Shown here one piece after another: positions 18,408 to 28,063 of a DNA stretch of 64,000 bases; the stretch's first letter is position 1, and each line of letters begins with the position of its first letter. Under the pieces are notes generated by a model. It saw nothing but the letters and a program-made list of their open reading frames with translations, was not told the origin of the DNA and ran no database searches. This stretch comes from Novispirillum itersonii subsp. itersonii ATCC 12639. GTDB taxonomy: Bacteria; Pseudomonadota; Alphaproteobacteria; Rhodospirillales; Rhodospirillaceae. Position numbers and translations under genes: made by a program. The stretch lies in NCBI RefSeq assembly GCF_000381985.1, contig NZ_KB907339.1, forward strand, positions 248,001 to 312,000, read 5' to 3'.

Positions 18408-19313
18408 TTAAGGGGGTGACGGGGCCCGGCGCCGCAGAGCGTTAAGCAGCACCGAAAAGGCGGGCGTCGGCTGGCGGCGGCCGGGGTAGTACAGATGGTA
18501 ACCGGAAAAGGGCTGGCACCAGTCTTCCAGAACCTGAATCAGGCTGCCGTCTGCGATGGCCGGTGCAACCGTATCGGCCAGAACATAGGCCAGACCATGC
18601 CCGGCGAGACAGGCGCGGCGGGCGAGGGCGGAATTGTTGACGGTCAGGCTGCCGTCAACCCGCACCCGCAGACTGCGCCCGTTCTTTTCAAACTCCCACG
18701 CGTACAGACCGCCTGACGTGGGCATGCGCAGATTGATGCAGCGGTGGCCGGTCAGATCCTGCGGGGTGTGCGGTGCCGGATGGACGGCAAAATAGGAGGC
18801 AGAGCCGACCACGGCCATTTTCAGGGGTGGGCTTAACGGGATCGCGATCATATCCCGGTCGACGGCTTCCCCCAGCCGGATACCGGCATCAAAACGTTCC
18901 GCGACGATATCGCGCAGAACAGCTTCGATCATCACTTCAACATGAATGTCCGGATATTCAGGCAGCAGACTGTCGAGAACCGGCCATAAGACCGTATTGG
19001 CCGCATGTTCGGCGACAGTGATACGGATGGTGCCTGCCGGTTTATCGCGCAGGGCGGTCAGGGCTGTTAAATCGGCCTCAATGCCAGCCAGCTTGGGCCC
19101 GACGGACAGGCACAGGCGTTCTCCGGCTTCCGTCACGGCGACGCTGCGGGTGGTGCGGGTCAGCAGGCGCAGCCCCAGGCGCTGTTCCAGCGTGTTGATG
19201 GTATGGCTGAGGGCAGATTGCGAAACCCCCAGCCTTGCGGCGGCCCGGGTGAAGCTGCGTTCTTCGGCGACGATCAGAAAAGCTGACAGGTCATTCAGGG
19301 GCAGGCGCTGCAT
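18408..19313 (-). CDS. LysR-family transcriptional regulator
   Basis: A 301-residue LysR regulator. The DNA-binding domain is at residues 4-64 (LPLNDLSAFLIVAEERSFTRAAARLGVSQSALSHTINTLEQRLGLRLL) and the effector domain shows TIRITVAEHAANTVLWPVL and ERFDAGIRLGEAVDRDMIAI. This branch (CrgA/GbpR-like) often controls an adjacent gene read the other way. The divergent DHA2 efflux gene starts 100 bases away and is the probable target. It is convergent with the chemoreceptor gene, with only 18 bases between. Confidence 0.8.
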   Translation of the reverse strand: MQRLPLNDLSAFLIVAEERSFTRAAARLGVSQSALSHTINTLEQRLGLRLLTRTTRSVAVTEAGERLCLSVGPKLAGIEADLTALTALRDKPAGTIRITVAEHAANTVLWPVLDSLLPEYPDIHVEVMIEAVLRDIVAERFDAGIRLGEAVDRDMIAIPLSPPLKMAVVGSASYFAVHPAPHTPQDLTGHRCINLRMPTSGGLYAWEFEKNGRSLRVRVDGSLTVNNSALARRACLAGHGLAYVLADTVAPAIADGSLIQVLEDWCQPFSGYHLYYPGRRQPTPAFSVLLNALRRRAPSPP

Positions 19314-19412
19314 TCATGAGCCATTTCGATAAGTGCATACTTATTTTTCTGCCTAATCGTCAAAACAGACAAGACGTATTGTCCCGCACCTCTCCATTCC
19401 GGGATTTTTACG

Positions 19413-20801
19413 ATGCCAATCGCCAAAGACCGTCTGCCAATTCTGTATCTGGTGCTGGCCAGCTATCTGATGCTGGTGATTGATGTCTCAATCGTCATCA
19501 CCGGCCTGCCGCGGATACAGGACAGTCTCGGGTTTTCCGCAGCGGGACTGTCGTGGGTTCACAGTGCGTATACCCTGACGTTCGGGGGGTTTCTGCTGAT
19601 TGGGGCGCGGGCCGGTGATCTGCTGGGGCGGCGGCGGATTTTCATCACAGGATTATGGATTTTTACGCTGACATCGGTGGTGATTGCATTGGCACCGACA
19701 GCGGGGGTCATGGTGGCCGGGCGGGCGGTGCAGGGGCTGGGCGCGGCTATTCTGGCTCCGGCGACGCTGGCCCTGCTGACGGTCCATTTTCCCGAGGGGG
19801 CAGAGCGGACACAGGCCTTAAGTCTGTATGGCGCAACTGCGGGGGTCGCAGCCAGCATCGGTCTGGTTCTGGGCGGGCTTCTGGCTGACTGGGTTTCGTG
19901 GCGGGCCGGTTTCTTTCTCAACCTCCCGGTCGGGCTGGCCCTGATCGCCGGGGCGCGGCGGTATGTGGCGGAAACGGACCGCCATCGCGGGCAGTTCGAT
20001 CTGCCGGGCGCTGTGTGTTCAACGCTGGGGATGGGGGGGCTGGTTTTTGGGCTGGTACACGCGGCAGAGGCTGGCTGGATGCAGAGCCTGACGATTGCTG
20101 CACTGGCATCCGGGGTGCTGCTGCTGTCGGTGCTGCTGTGGCACGAGCGGCGGGCGGCCCAGCCCATCATGCCGTTGGCGCTGTTTGCCGACCGCAGCCG
20201 GAGCGGGGCGCTGCTGGCCCGGATGTTTTATCTGGGGGCGATGGTGGGATTCTGGTTTTTCACCAGCCAGTTTTTACAGGGGAGTCTGGGCTTCAGCGCT
20301 TCGGCAACCGGGATCAGCTTTCTGCTGACGGCAGTTCCCCAGTTTGCAGCGGCGATGGTGGTGCCACGGATCAGCCGCCGTTTTGGGTCGTGGCCGGTGC
20401 TGTTGGCGGGCATGGGGCTGACGCTGATGGCAATGGCAGGAATGATGATGGCAGTCAGCGCCGATGCCGGTATCTGGAGTATTGCTGCCCCGATGGTTGG
20501 GCTGGGGATCGGGCAGGGGCTGACGCTGAGCCCGCTGACCGTGGTGAGCGTGGCAGGGGTGCCGGCAGAACGGGCCGGTGCCGCCTCCGGGTTGGTCAAT
20601 GCGGCACACCAGCTGGGCGGAACATTGGGGCTGGCGGTGCTGGTGGTGGTGTTTTCTCATGCGCTGCCGCCGGAAGCGACGGGACACACGGCGCTGGCGC
20701 AGCGGATCGGCGCGGTCTTTGCGGCGGGAACGGTGCTGTTGATGCTGGCGACGGGGGTGATCGGGATACTGGTCCTGCTCCGCCGGACCGGGCGGGGATA
20801 G
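19413..20801 (+). CDS. MFS efflux transporter, DHA2 (EmrB/QacA) type
   Basis: A 462-residue membrane protein with about 14 hydrophobic helices. The first loop has the motif-A type sequence GARAGDLLGRRRIFITGLWIF and helix 4 has AGRAVQGLGAAILAPATLAL, both typical of drug:H+ antiporters. The D-containing first helix (LMLVIDVSIVITGLPRIQDSL) is characteristic of DHA2 proteins. It lacks a partner membrane-fusion gene here, so it should act in the inner membrane alone. The divergent LysR gene probably regulates it. The substrate is unknown. Confidence 0.82.
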   Translation: MPIAKDRLPILYLVLASYLMLVIDVSIVITGLPRIQDSLGFSAAGLSWVHSAYTLTFGGFLLIGARAGDLLGRRRIFITGLWIFTLTSVVIALAPTAGVMVAGRAVQGLGAAILAPATLALLTVHFPEGAERTQALSLYGATAGVAASIGLVLGGLLADWVSWRAGFFLNLPVGLALIAGARRYVAETDRHRGQFDLPGAVCSTLGMGGLVFGLVHAAEAGWMQSLTIAALASGVLLLSVLLWHERRAAQPIMPLALFADRSRSGALLARMFYLGAMVGFWFFTSQFLQGSLGFSASATGISFLLTAVPQFAAAMVVPRISRRFGSWPVLLAGMGLTLMAMAGMMMAVSADAGIWSIAAPMVGLGIGQGLTLSPLTVVSVAGVPAERAGAASGLVNAAHQLGGTLGLAVLVVVFSHALPPEATGHTALAQRIGAVFAAGTVLLMLATGVIGILVLLRRTGRG

Positions 20802-20858
20802 GGCGTGAGTACATGGGGTGGGTTTCCTGATGCCTGAAGGGGGGAAGCAAAAGGCGGG

Positions 20859-21446
20859 TCAGCGGCGGTTGGGGCCGCAGTCTTCCCCCCAGCGGGGGAA
20901 GGCGTCGGTATCAATGTCAAACAGGTCAAGCACCCGCCCGATGCCCTGATCGACAATCTCATCCAGACTTTTCGGGCGGGTATAGAAGGCCGGGGCAGGC
21001 GGGGCGATGACGCCGCCCATTTCCGTCACGGCGGTCATATTGCGCAGATGGCCGAGGTGCAGTGGGGTCTCGCGGACCATCAGCACCAGACGGCGGCGCT
21101 CCTTCAGGGTGACATCGGCGGCGCGGGTCAGCAGATTGGCCCCGGTGCCGGTGGCAATTTCCGCCAGTGCCCGCACGCTGCACGGGGCGACGATCATGCC
21201 CATGGTGCGGAAACTGCCTGAGGACGGCGGCGCGGCCAGATCATCCACCCGGTGCACCACGTCAGCCAGCGCATGGACATCCGCCACCTTCAGGTCCGAT
21301 TCGTATGCCAGGGTAATCTCTGCCGTCTTGGTCATCACCAGATGGCTTTCAATGCCAAGGGTGCGTAAAACCTGAAGAATTCTGATTCCGTACACCACAC
21401 CCGTGGCACCGCTGATGCCAACGACAAGACGCTTGGGGGCCGTCAT
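20859..21446 (-). CDS. ubiX: Flavin prenyltransferase UbiX
   Basis: A 195-residue flavoprotein-fold enzyme that makes prenylated FMN from FMN and dimethylallyl phosphate, the cofactor for UbiD-type decarboxylases. Signatures are LVVGISGATGVVYGIRIL, the FMN-binding stretch SGSFRTMGMIVAPCSVRALAEIATG and the active-site segment RRRLVLMVRETPLHLGHLRNM. The length fits the family. No ubiD lies in the window. It is convergent with the MFS gene (57-base gap) and divergent from the DUF465 gene. Confidence 0.9.
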   Translation of the reverse strand: MTAPKRLVVGISGATGVVYGIRILQVLRTLGIESHLVMTKTAEITLAYESDLKVADVHALADVVHRVDDLAAPPSSGSFRTMGMIVAPCSVRALAEIATGTGANLLTRAADVTLKERRRLVLMVRETPLHLGHLRNMTAVTEMGGVIAPPAPAFYTRPKSLDEIVDQGIGRVLDLFDIDTDAFPRWGEDCGPNRR

Positions 21447-21598
21447 GGACTGTCCTTCCGTTCAAGGGGGCTCCCCGCCGTCTGGGGTCCGCCGGAAAAA
21501 AGCCAGCAGACACAGAACCTTCATAAAAAGGCTGGCGGACTCAAAAAAAACGCGTACTATTACACTGTGTCCTAGAGGCAATAAAGGGAGAAAATGCA

Positions 21599-21766
21599 AT
21601 GAGCCTTGATGCTCGGATTGAGTCCCTGCGTACCAAACATGCCCAACTGGATAGCGCGCTGGAAATGGAGAAGCGCCGTCCGCAGCCGGACGCGAAAGCG
21701 ATCGCTGATATGAAGCGTCAGAAGCTTCGGATTAAGGACGAAATCCAACGCATCACGATGCATTGA
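21599..21766 (+). CDS. YdcH-like DUF465 small protein
   Basis: A 55-residue highly charged, helical protein, MSLDARIESLRTKHAQLDSA through DMKRQKLRIKDEIQRITMH. It has the two-helix, coiled-coil-prone pattern and the LKxxKLxLKDEI-type ending of the DUF465/YdcH family. ATG 21599 is preceded by AAAGGGAG with good spacing. An upstream TACTATTAC-type -10 lies near 21556. Function is unknown in the family. A long gene-free stretch ending in a terminator follows. Confidence 0.82.
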   Translation: MSLDARIESLRTKHAQLDSALEMEKRRPQPDAKAIADMKRQKLRIKDEIQRITMH

Positions 21767-22250
21767 CGGTCCGCTGTTTTCTGAACCAAAGCAGATCTGA
21801 TCGTACCGTACCGCAACAGCTTCCAGAGGTCAGAGATGGCCTGCGGTGTCCCTCTTAAGGGGCTTGTCCGCCACGGTTGATCTTTAAACACGATCACCAC
21901 GGGGGTCGCGTAACCGCCAAGGATGATGGCTTGGGGGCCGAAGACGGGAACGGGTTCCGTAGATCGCCGGAGGGACTGCCGGATATATATCCGCTGACCT
22001 GTGGCGCTGATGCTGAACAATCGCTTTATGTTGGACACAACACCGGCACGTCACGCCGGGCACTATTCCCTGTAAAGGATAAGTCTGTGTCGCCGTTGAC
22101 TGCCGCCAGAGATGGAGACGGTAATTCTGACGTTCCCTTACACACCTGCGTTGACTGCAGCGTGTGGTCGCCGTGCCGATTGACAGAGGTGGCCGTTGAC
22201 CGCAGCCGCTGCACCGACCAAAGGTTCTGAACCCAGATCTCGTCAGAGGG
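21767..22250 (+). ncRNA. Gene-free, structured stretch; candidate non-coding RNA or long 3' UTR
   Basis: For nearly 500 bases after the DUF465 gene no convincing protein frame exists on either strand: the frames present have poor starts and unlike codon use. Composition is less G+C-rich than in neighbouring genes. Local stems include CGGC-ACGTCAC-GCCG near 22052 and CACAC-C-TGC with GCA-GC-GTGTG at 22141-22165. The stretch runs into a strong plus-strand terminator. It does not show the landmarks of RNase P RNA, SRP RNA or tmRNA that I know, and 6S RNA could be neither confirmed nor excluded. Confidence 0.35.
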
Positions 22251-22290
22251 GCCCCGCTGGATTAGCGTACCAGCGGGGCTTTTGGTTTTT
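22251..22290 (+). terminator. Strong rho-independent terminator
   Basis: GCCCCGCTGG-ATTAGCGTA-CCAGCGGGGC is a perfect 10-bp stem followed by TTTTGGTTTTT. It is 485 bases beyond the DUF465 stop and 430 before prpE. Confidence 0.88.
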
Positions 22291-22469
22291 GGGGGTGGGG
22301 TACCCCTGCCGGAAGGGGCAGGCTGCATGGGGGCCACGAGTCTCTGGCGCTTGCGAAGGAATGGCATCAGTGCCAGCGGGGGCATAGGAATTTTCAGCCT
22401 GCCCGACCTTTTGAAATTTGCGATTTAATTCAAAATTCTAAGTCATATTTCCGCAGGGGAATGCAGCTT

Positions 22470-22485
22470 TTGCGAAGTTGCGAAG
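22470..22485. promoter_or_regulatory. Tandem TTGCGAAG operator-like motif upstream of prpE
   Basis: Two directly abutting copies of TTGCGAAG lie 235 bases ahead of prpE in the A+T-richer part of the 22291-22719 gap, with related TTTGCGA and TTTGCAT words at about 22420 and 22493. TTTGC-type words are targets of short-chain acyl-CoA regulators (RamB/ScfR type), which would suit prpE. The rest of the gap shows nothing clear. Confidence 0.3.
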
Positions 22486-22719
22486 TCGGCCATTTGCATT
22501 TTCTGAAAATTTCCGCACACTGCGCAGGCGGATACCGGAATGACTGACCCGACCGGGTAGGTTTTCCCCACCCTTTCCCGGCGAAACCGGCTGCGGAAAG
22601 ACGGAAGGCCCCCGGAACAACAACAGCGGGCATCTCCGGCCAGAGAAGAACAGATCAACACCCGCATCCGGCTGCCTGACACTGCGGCCGTGTGACGGAT
22701 AAGCGGAGGGTTTGCGGCC

Positions 22720-24620
<1,901 letters not shown>

Positions 24621-24633
<13 letters not shown>

Positions 24634-24665
24634 TCTGAGACCGTGTAACCTGAAACTGTATAACC
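24621..24665 (+). repeat. Three tandem 15-bp units across the prpE stop codon
   Basis: TGAGACCGTGTAATC, TGAGACCGTGTAACC and TGAAACTGTATAACC follow head to tail. The first unit contains the prpE stop, so loss or gain of units would not change the protein. It looks like a slippage product. Confidence 0.8.
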
Positions 24666-24691
24666 CGTCAGGGAAAGCACACGCAGAACAG

Positions 24692-24721
24692 GAAGCCTGT
24701 GGGGATACCCCCGCAGGCTTC
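24692..24721 (+). terminator. Hairpin after prpE
   Basis: GAAGCCTGTGGGG-ATA-CCCCCGCAGGCTTC forms a long stem 58 bases after the prpE stop. The following U tract is poor (TCTCGCCC), so it is probably a weak terminator. Confidence 0.55.
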
Positions 24722-24764
24722 TCGCCCGTGCCGGGTCTTTCCGCCGCTTCAGAAAAAGAAGGCA

Positions 24765-24794
24765 GAAAAAAGAAGGCGGCCGTTTCTGGCCGCC
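24765..24794 (-). terminator. Minus-strand terminator without an assigned gene
   Basis: Read on the minus strand, GGCGGCC-AGAAAC-GGCCGCC is followed by TTCTTTTTT. No minus-strand gene with this as its natural end is visible upstream (24795-25131), so either the hypothetical gene at 25132 is transcribed this far or an unrecognised minus-strand RNA ends here. Confidence 0.7.
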
Positions 24795-25131
24795 TGAAGG
24801 TGAGGGTGTGTGCGGATGAAGAACCGGATACCGCCGCCGGAAAACCGGCATCGGATACCCGGGATGGGAGGTGCGATCCGAGACCCCGACGTCCTCCACA
24901 AAAGTCGGGGGCGGGACCCTTGGCCGTCTGTCGGCAGCGTTTGCACGGCGCTGACAGGGCTTTCGGGTCACTCGTTGCGTTCTGTCCCGTCCAGAAACGC
25001 CTGATCACATTGCCATGATTTGACGGTCAGGGGAAGCCTGCTCAACGGGGGATTCCGCATTTCGCGAAGATTATCATCCCGGTATGTGAAAAAGGCCACA
25101 GCCCTGCCGGACGGGGCAGTGCGGGCGACGG
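24795..25131. other. Gene-free stretch upstream of a minus-strand terminator
   Basis: No convincing coding frame is present. Small inverted repeats such as CCGG-AAAA-CCGG (24837-24848) occur. It may be the 3' region of the gene at 25132 or a small RNA locus read on the minus strand. Confidence 0.4.
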
Positions 25132-25467
25132 TCAGCTCTCCTGTACGTACCACAGGCTCATGCCATACCAGTTGGCATTGCCGTATCCGTCGGGCGGCGT
25201 GCCGTGATGCAGGGTCATGCCAGCCTCTTCCGCCCGGGCTCTGGCGACGGTGACGCCGTCATCGGCAAAGGCTGCCCACAGGGCATCCCCCTGATTGATG
25301 GTCTGAATGTCATTCCAGCGGGCGATCACCGCTGCCGGGTCGTGTTCCCCGTTGGTGCGGAAATAGTCGCGGATCTCCTCTTCCAGAGTATCCAGCGTGC
25401 GGATATAGCTTTCGATCTCCCCTTTCCAGGTGGCGATCTTGTCAGCGTCACAGGCGTCAAAAAACAT
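25132..25467 (-). CDS. Hypothetical protein, unknown function
   Basis: A 111-residue soluble acidic protein beginning MFFDACDADKIATWKGEIES. ATG 25467 has GGGGAG about six bases ahead; the frame is open for 30 more codons but without a ribosome binding site. The N-terminal half is helical and charged (DTLEEEIRDYFRTNGEHDPA) and the C-terminal half is aromatic and glycine-rich (TPPDGYGNANWYGMSLWYVQ). I do not recognise a family. It stands alone between prpE and ilvA, on the opposite strand to both. Confidence 0.65.
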   Translation of the reverse strand: MFFDACDADKIATWKGEIESYIRTLDTLEEEIRDYFRTNGEHDPAAVIARWNDIQTINQGDALWAAFADDGVTVARARAEEAGMTLHHGTPPDGYGNANWYGMSLWYVQES

Positions 25468-25834
25468 GAGACTCCCCTTTCCGGTGGCGGTGGGCCTGTT
25501 TCCTCTGTGGGTGGACTGCGGCTCTTGGTGTGGCCGCATGGGGCTAATATGACACATAAAAATGGCAAGTGAGACTCATAAATGTATCGGTAATTTTGTT
25601 GCGTGTTTATGGCTAAAGAATGATTTATGGCCGTTTCTCAAGGCGATTTGCCGATCTGAAGGCAGATGTATGAGGATGTATATGCTTCTTTATTTCTGAT
25701 TATGATCAGAAAAATGTGTCGCGTTAAACAGTTGGAAGGGCCAGCGGTTCCCGGCATGATGTTGACCCCGCTTTTCCGGGCGGGGGCCCCGTTGCCCGTG
25801 TGGCCGGGGTGCTGTCTTGCAGGAGACCCAGTTC
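25468..25834. other. Relatively A+T-rich intergenic region ahead of ilvA
   Basis: These 367 bases between divergent genes are distinctly poorer in G+C than their surroundings (especially 25540-25730) and must hold both promoters. No gene was seen. Confidence 0.5.
25693..25712. promoter_or_regulatory. Perfect palindrome upstream of ilvA
   Basis: TTTCTGAT-TATG-ATCAGAAA lies about 120 bases before the ilvA start, in the A+T-rich promoter region. It is the size and symmetry of an operator for a dimeric regulator. None is encoded next to it. Confidence 0.45.
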
Positions 25835-27067
25835 GTGACTTTGCCTACGCTGGAGGATATCCGCGCTGCCGCCGCCCGCATCCATGATGCGGTGGAGCGG
25901 ACGTGGACGACCGAGTCCCTGACACTCGGCCGTGTCACCGGGGCGCGCATCGTGCTGAAGTTTGAGAATTTGCAGTTCACCGCCTCCTTCAAGGAGCGCG
26001 GGGCTCTCAACAAGCTGATGTCCCTGACGGCGGAAGAACGAATGCGCGGCGTGATCGCGGTGTCGGCGGGCAACCATGCGCAGGGGGTGGCTTACAACGC
26101 CAGCCGCCTCGGCATTCCCGCCACCATCGTCATGCCGAAGTCGACCCCGTTCGTGAAGGTGGAGAATACCGCCGTCTTCGGGGCTGAGGTGGTGCTGGAA
26201 GGGGCTAATTTCTCTGAAGCCAGCGAGTACGCCTCTCAACTGCAGAAAGAGCGGAATCTGGTGTTCGTCCATCCCTACGACGATCCTTACGTGGTCGCCG
26301 GTCAGGGGACCATCGCGCTGGAAATGCTGGAAGATACTCCGCTGCCGCTGGATATCGTCGTTGTCCCGATCGGGGGCGGCGGCATGATTTCCGGCATGGC
26401 GACGGCCATCAAGGCGCTGGCTCCGCATATCCGCGTGGTCGGGGTGCAGGCGGCGCTGTATCCGGGCATGGACCGTGTCATCCGTGGCGAACCCCCGGCA
26501 GGTGGGGGCGATACCATTGCCGAAGGGATCGCGGTGAAAGAGCCGGGGCACCTGACCCGGCAGATTGTTGCCAAAACCGTTGATGAGATCCTGACGGTTG
26601 ATGAAGATGCGCTGGAAACGGCGATCACCCATCTGCTGTCGATCGAAAAAACGGTGGTGGAAGGGGCCGGGGCGGCGGCGCTGGCGGCGGTGCTGGCCCA
26701 CCCGGATAAGTTCAACGGCAAGACTGTCGGCGTGGTGCTGTCCGGTGGCAACATCGACCAGCGTCTGCTGGCCGGGGTCATCATGCGCCATCAGGTGCGG
26801 TCGGGCCGTATGGGCCGCCTGCGCATTGCGCTGATGGATATGCCGGGGCAGCTTGCCAAGGTCACCGCCCTGATCGGCCAGTTGGGCGGCAACATTATTG
26901 ATGTATCGCACCAGCGTATTTTCAGCTCGCTGCCCGCCAAGGATACGACGCTGGAAGTGGCGCTGGAAACCATCGATGCCCGCCGCATGGGCCTGCTGAT
27001 TGCCGGTCTGCGGGATGCCGGGTATGTGGTGGAGGTGCTGGACGGGCCGTTGCGCGGCCAGCCGTGA
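25835..27067 (+). CDS. ilvA: Threonine ammonia-lyase (short, single-ACT form)
   Basis: A 410-residue PLP enzyme that deaminates threonine to 2-oxobutanoate, feeding isoleucine synthesis or threonine breakdown. The PLP lysine is in FTASFKERGALNKL, the phosphate-binding loop is PIGGGGMISGMA, and AVSAGNHAQGVAYNA is conserved. A single ACT-type domain fills about 330-410 (RIALMDMPGQLAKVTALIGQ). This architecture is that of the shorter TdcB-like/clade 2 form rather than the 500-residue biosynthetic IlvA. GTG 25835 was chosen because AGGAG lies nine bases ahead; a TTG six codons earlier overlaps that site. It ends in a bidirectional terminator. Confidence 0.9.
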   Translation: MTLPTLEDIRAAAARIHDAVERTWTTESLTLGRVTGARIVLKFENLQFTASFKERGALNKLMSLTAEERMRGVIAVSAGNHAQGVAYNASRLGIPATIVMPKSTPFVKVENTAVFGAEVVLEGANFSEASEYASQLQKERNLVFVHPYDDPYVVAGQGTIALEMLEDTPLPLDIVVVPIGGGGMISGMATAIKALAPHIRVVGVQAALYPGMDRVIRGEPPAGGGDTIAEGIAVKEPGHLTRQIVAKTVDEILTVDEDALETAITHLLSIEKTVVEGAGAAALAAVLAHPDKFNGKTVGVVLSGGNIDQRLLAGVIMRHQVRSGRMGRLRIALMDMPGQLAKVTALIGQLGGNIIDVSHQRIFSSLPAKDTTLEVALETIDARRMGLLIAGLRDAGYVVEVLDGPLRGQP

Positions 27068-27112
27068 CCGGCGTGCCGCCATACGGGTAGCGCCCACCGG
27101 CGTCATAAGCAT

Positions 27113-27145
27113 AAAAACCCCCGGAGCAATCCGGGGGTTTTTTTA
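27113..27145. terminator. Bidirectional terminator between ilvA and pspC
   Basis: AAAAA-CCCCCGG-AGCAAT-CCGGGGG-TTTTTTT serves the plus strand for ilvA and the minus strand for the pspABC operon, which converges here. Confidence 0.9.
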
Positions 27146-27151
27146 TTGGCA

Positions 27152-27706
27152 TCAGCCGCGCGGGCTGTCTTTGGCGCCCAGATCACGGAAGGCGCGCTTC
27201 AGGTCAAAATCCGGGCTGCTGACCTCGCGTTCCATTGATCCGGTCCGGCGCTCCAGATCGTCGAACTTGCGGCGCAGATCGGCGAAGCGCAGGTCGGGCG
27301 GAATGTCATGGGTCGCCTGCTGTGGCTGCGCCGTGGCGGTCACGGTTTCCGCGCTGTCGCCGTAATCATCCAGCACAAAGCCAAGGATGACATACAGCGG
27401 CACCAGAAACCACAGCATCCCCATCGGGATGGCGGCGATGATGAACAGCACCCGTGCCGTGGTCGGGGTGATGCCAAGGCGGCGGGCAAGCCCGGCGCAG
27501 ACGCCCATCAGCTTGCCGTTGGCCTTGTCGGTTTTCAGGCCGCCGATGCTTCTGCTGTGGCCTGTACGATGGAAAGGCGAGCGGTGCATGGACTGCTCCA
27601 GTCTGTCAAAGGCATCGCGCAGGGGGCTGGCGGTGCCGCAGCGGTGGCGGCGGCCCGGCCTGCTGCCGGATGCAAAGCCGCCGGGGCGGCAGGTGTGAAA
27701 GGCCAT
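27152..27706 (-). CDS. pspC: Phage shock protein C, envelope stress response
   Basis: A 184-residue protein with a PspC domain (about 75-135): DKANGKLMGVCAGLARRLGI, then VLFIIAAIPMGMLWFLVPLY, a membrane helix pair with the usual Gly-rich start. The C-terminal part is a soluble coiled-coil-prone tail (FADLRRKFDDLERRTGSMER) as in other alphaproteobacterial PspC proteins. The N-terminal 60 residues are Arg/Gly-rich and unlike the family, so a later start (MHRSPFHRTG) is possible; ATG 27706 was kept because GGAGG precedes it at the end of pspB. With PspB it senses inner-membrane damage and relieves PspA inhibition of PspF. Confidence 0.82.
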   Translation of the reverse strand: MAFHTCRPGGFASGSRPGRRHRCGTASPLRDAFDRLEQSMHRSPFHRTGHSRSIGGLKTDKANGKLMGVCAGLARRLGITPTTARVLFIIAAIPMGMLWFLVPLYVILGFVLDDYGDSAETVTATAQPQQATHDIPPDLRFADLRRKFDDLERRTGSMEREVSSPDFDLKRAFRDLGAKDSPRG

Positions 27707-27707
27707 G

Positions 27708-27941
27708 TTATCGGGTCCTCCAGCCGGGGGCCTCCCGGTCCAGGATCTGTTCCAGCACGGTGATGCGGTCTTCCAGACGGCGGGCGGTCTCGGCCATGCG
27801 GGCCAGATCGCTGCCGGTGACCGCATCGGCGCGGGCGGCTGCTTTGCTCTTGTGGCGGTAGTGCTGAATGATCCACAGCGGCGCAACCACCGCCATGAAC
27901 AGGATCAGCGGAACCTTCAGGAAAGCGAGCATTTCAACCAT
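27708..27941 (-). CDS. pspB: Phage shock protein B
   Basis: A 77-residue protein with one N-terminal transmembrane helix (MLAFLKVPLILFMAVVAPLWIIQHY) followed by a charged coiled-coil (DLARMAETARRLEDRITVLEQILD), the standard PspB layout and size. It lies between pspA and pspC; its stop is one base short of the pspC start, which uses a ribosome binding site inside the end of pspB. Confidence 0.85.
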   Translation of the reverse strand: MVEMLAFLKVPLILFMAVVAPLWIIQHYRHKSKAAARADAVTGSDLARMAETARRLEDRITVLEQILDREAPGWRTR

Positions 27942-28063
27942 GATCCGTCTCTACCGGGTAAGGAAGGGGGGAGGGGCGGGCCATCCCGCAGGCGCGGGGC
28001 GCGTGCCGGCCCGTATGACCGGGCCAGTGTAGCATTATGGTCCCGCCCTGTGACAGGGACGGA

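Noticed and set aside
21877-22230. 117-codon plus-strand frame in the gap after the DUF465 gene
   Set aside because: No ribosome binding site, unlikely amino-acid composition and no recognisable domain; the region reads better as non-coding.
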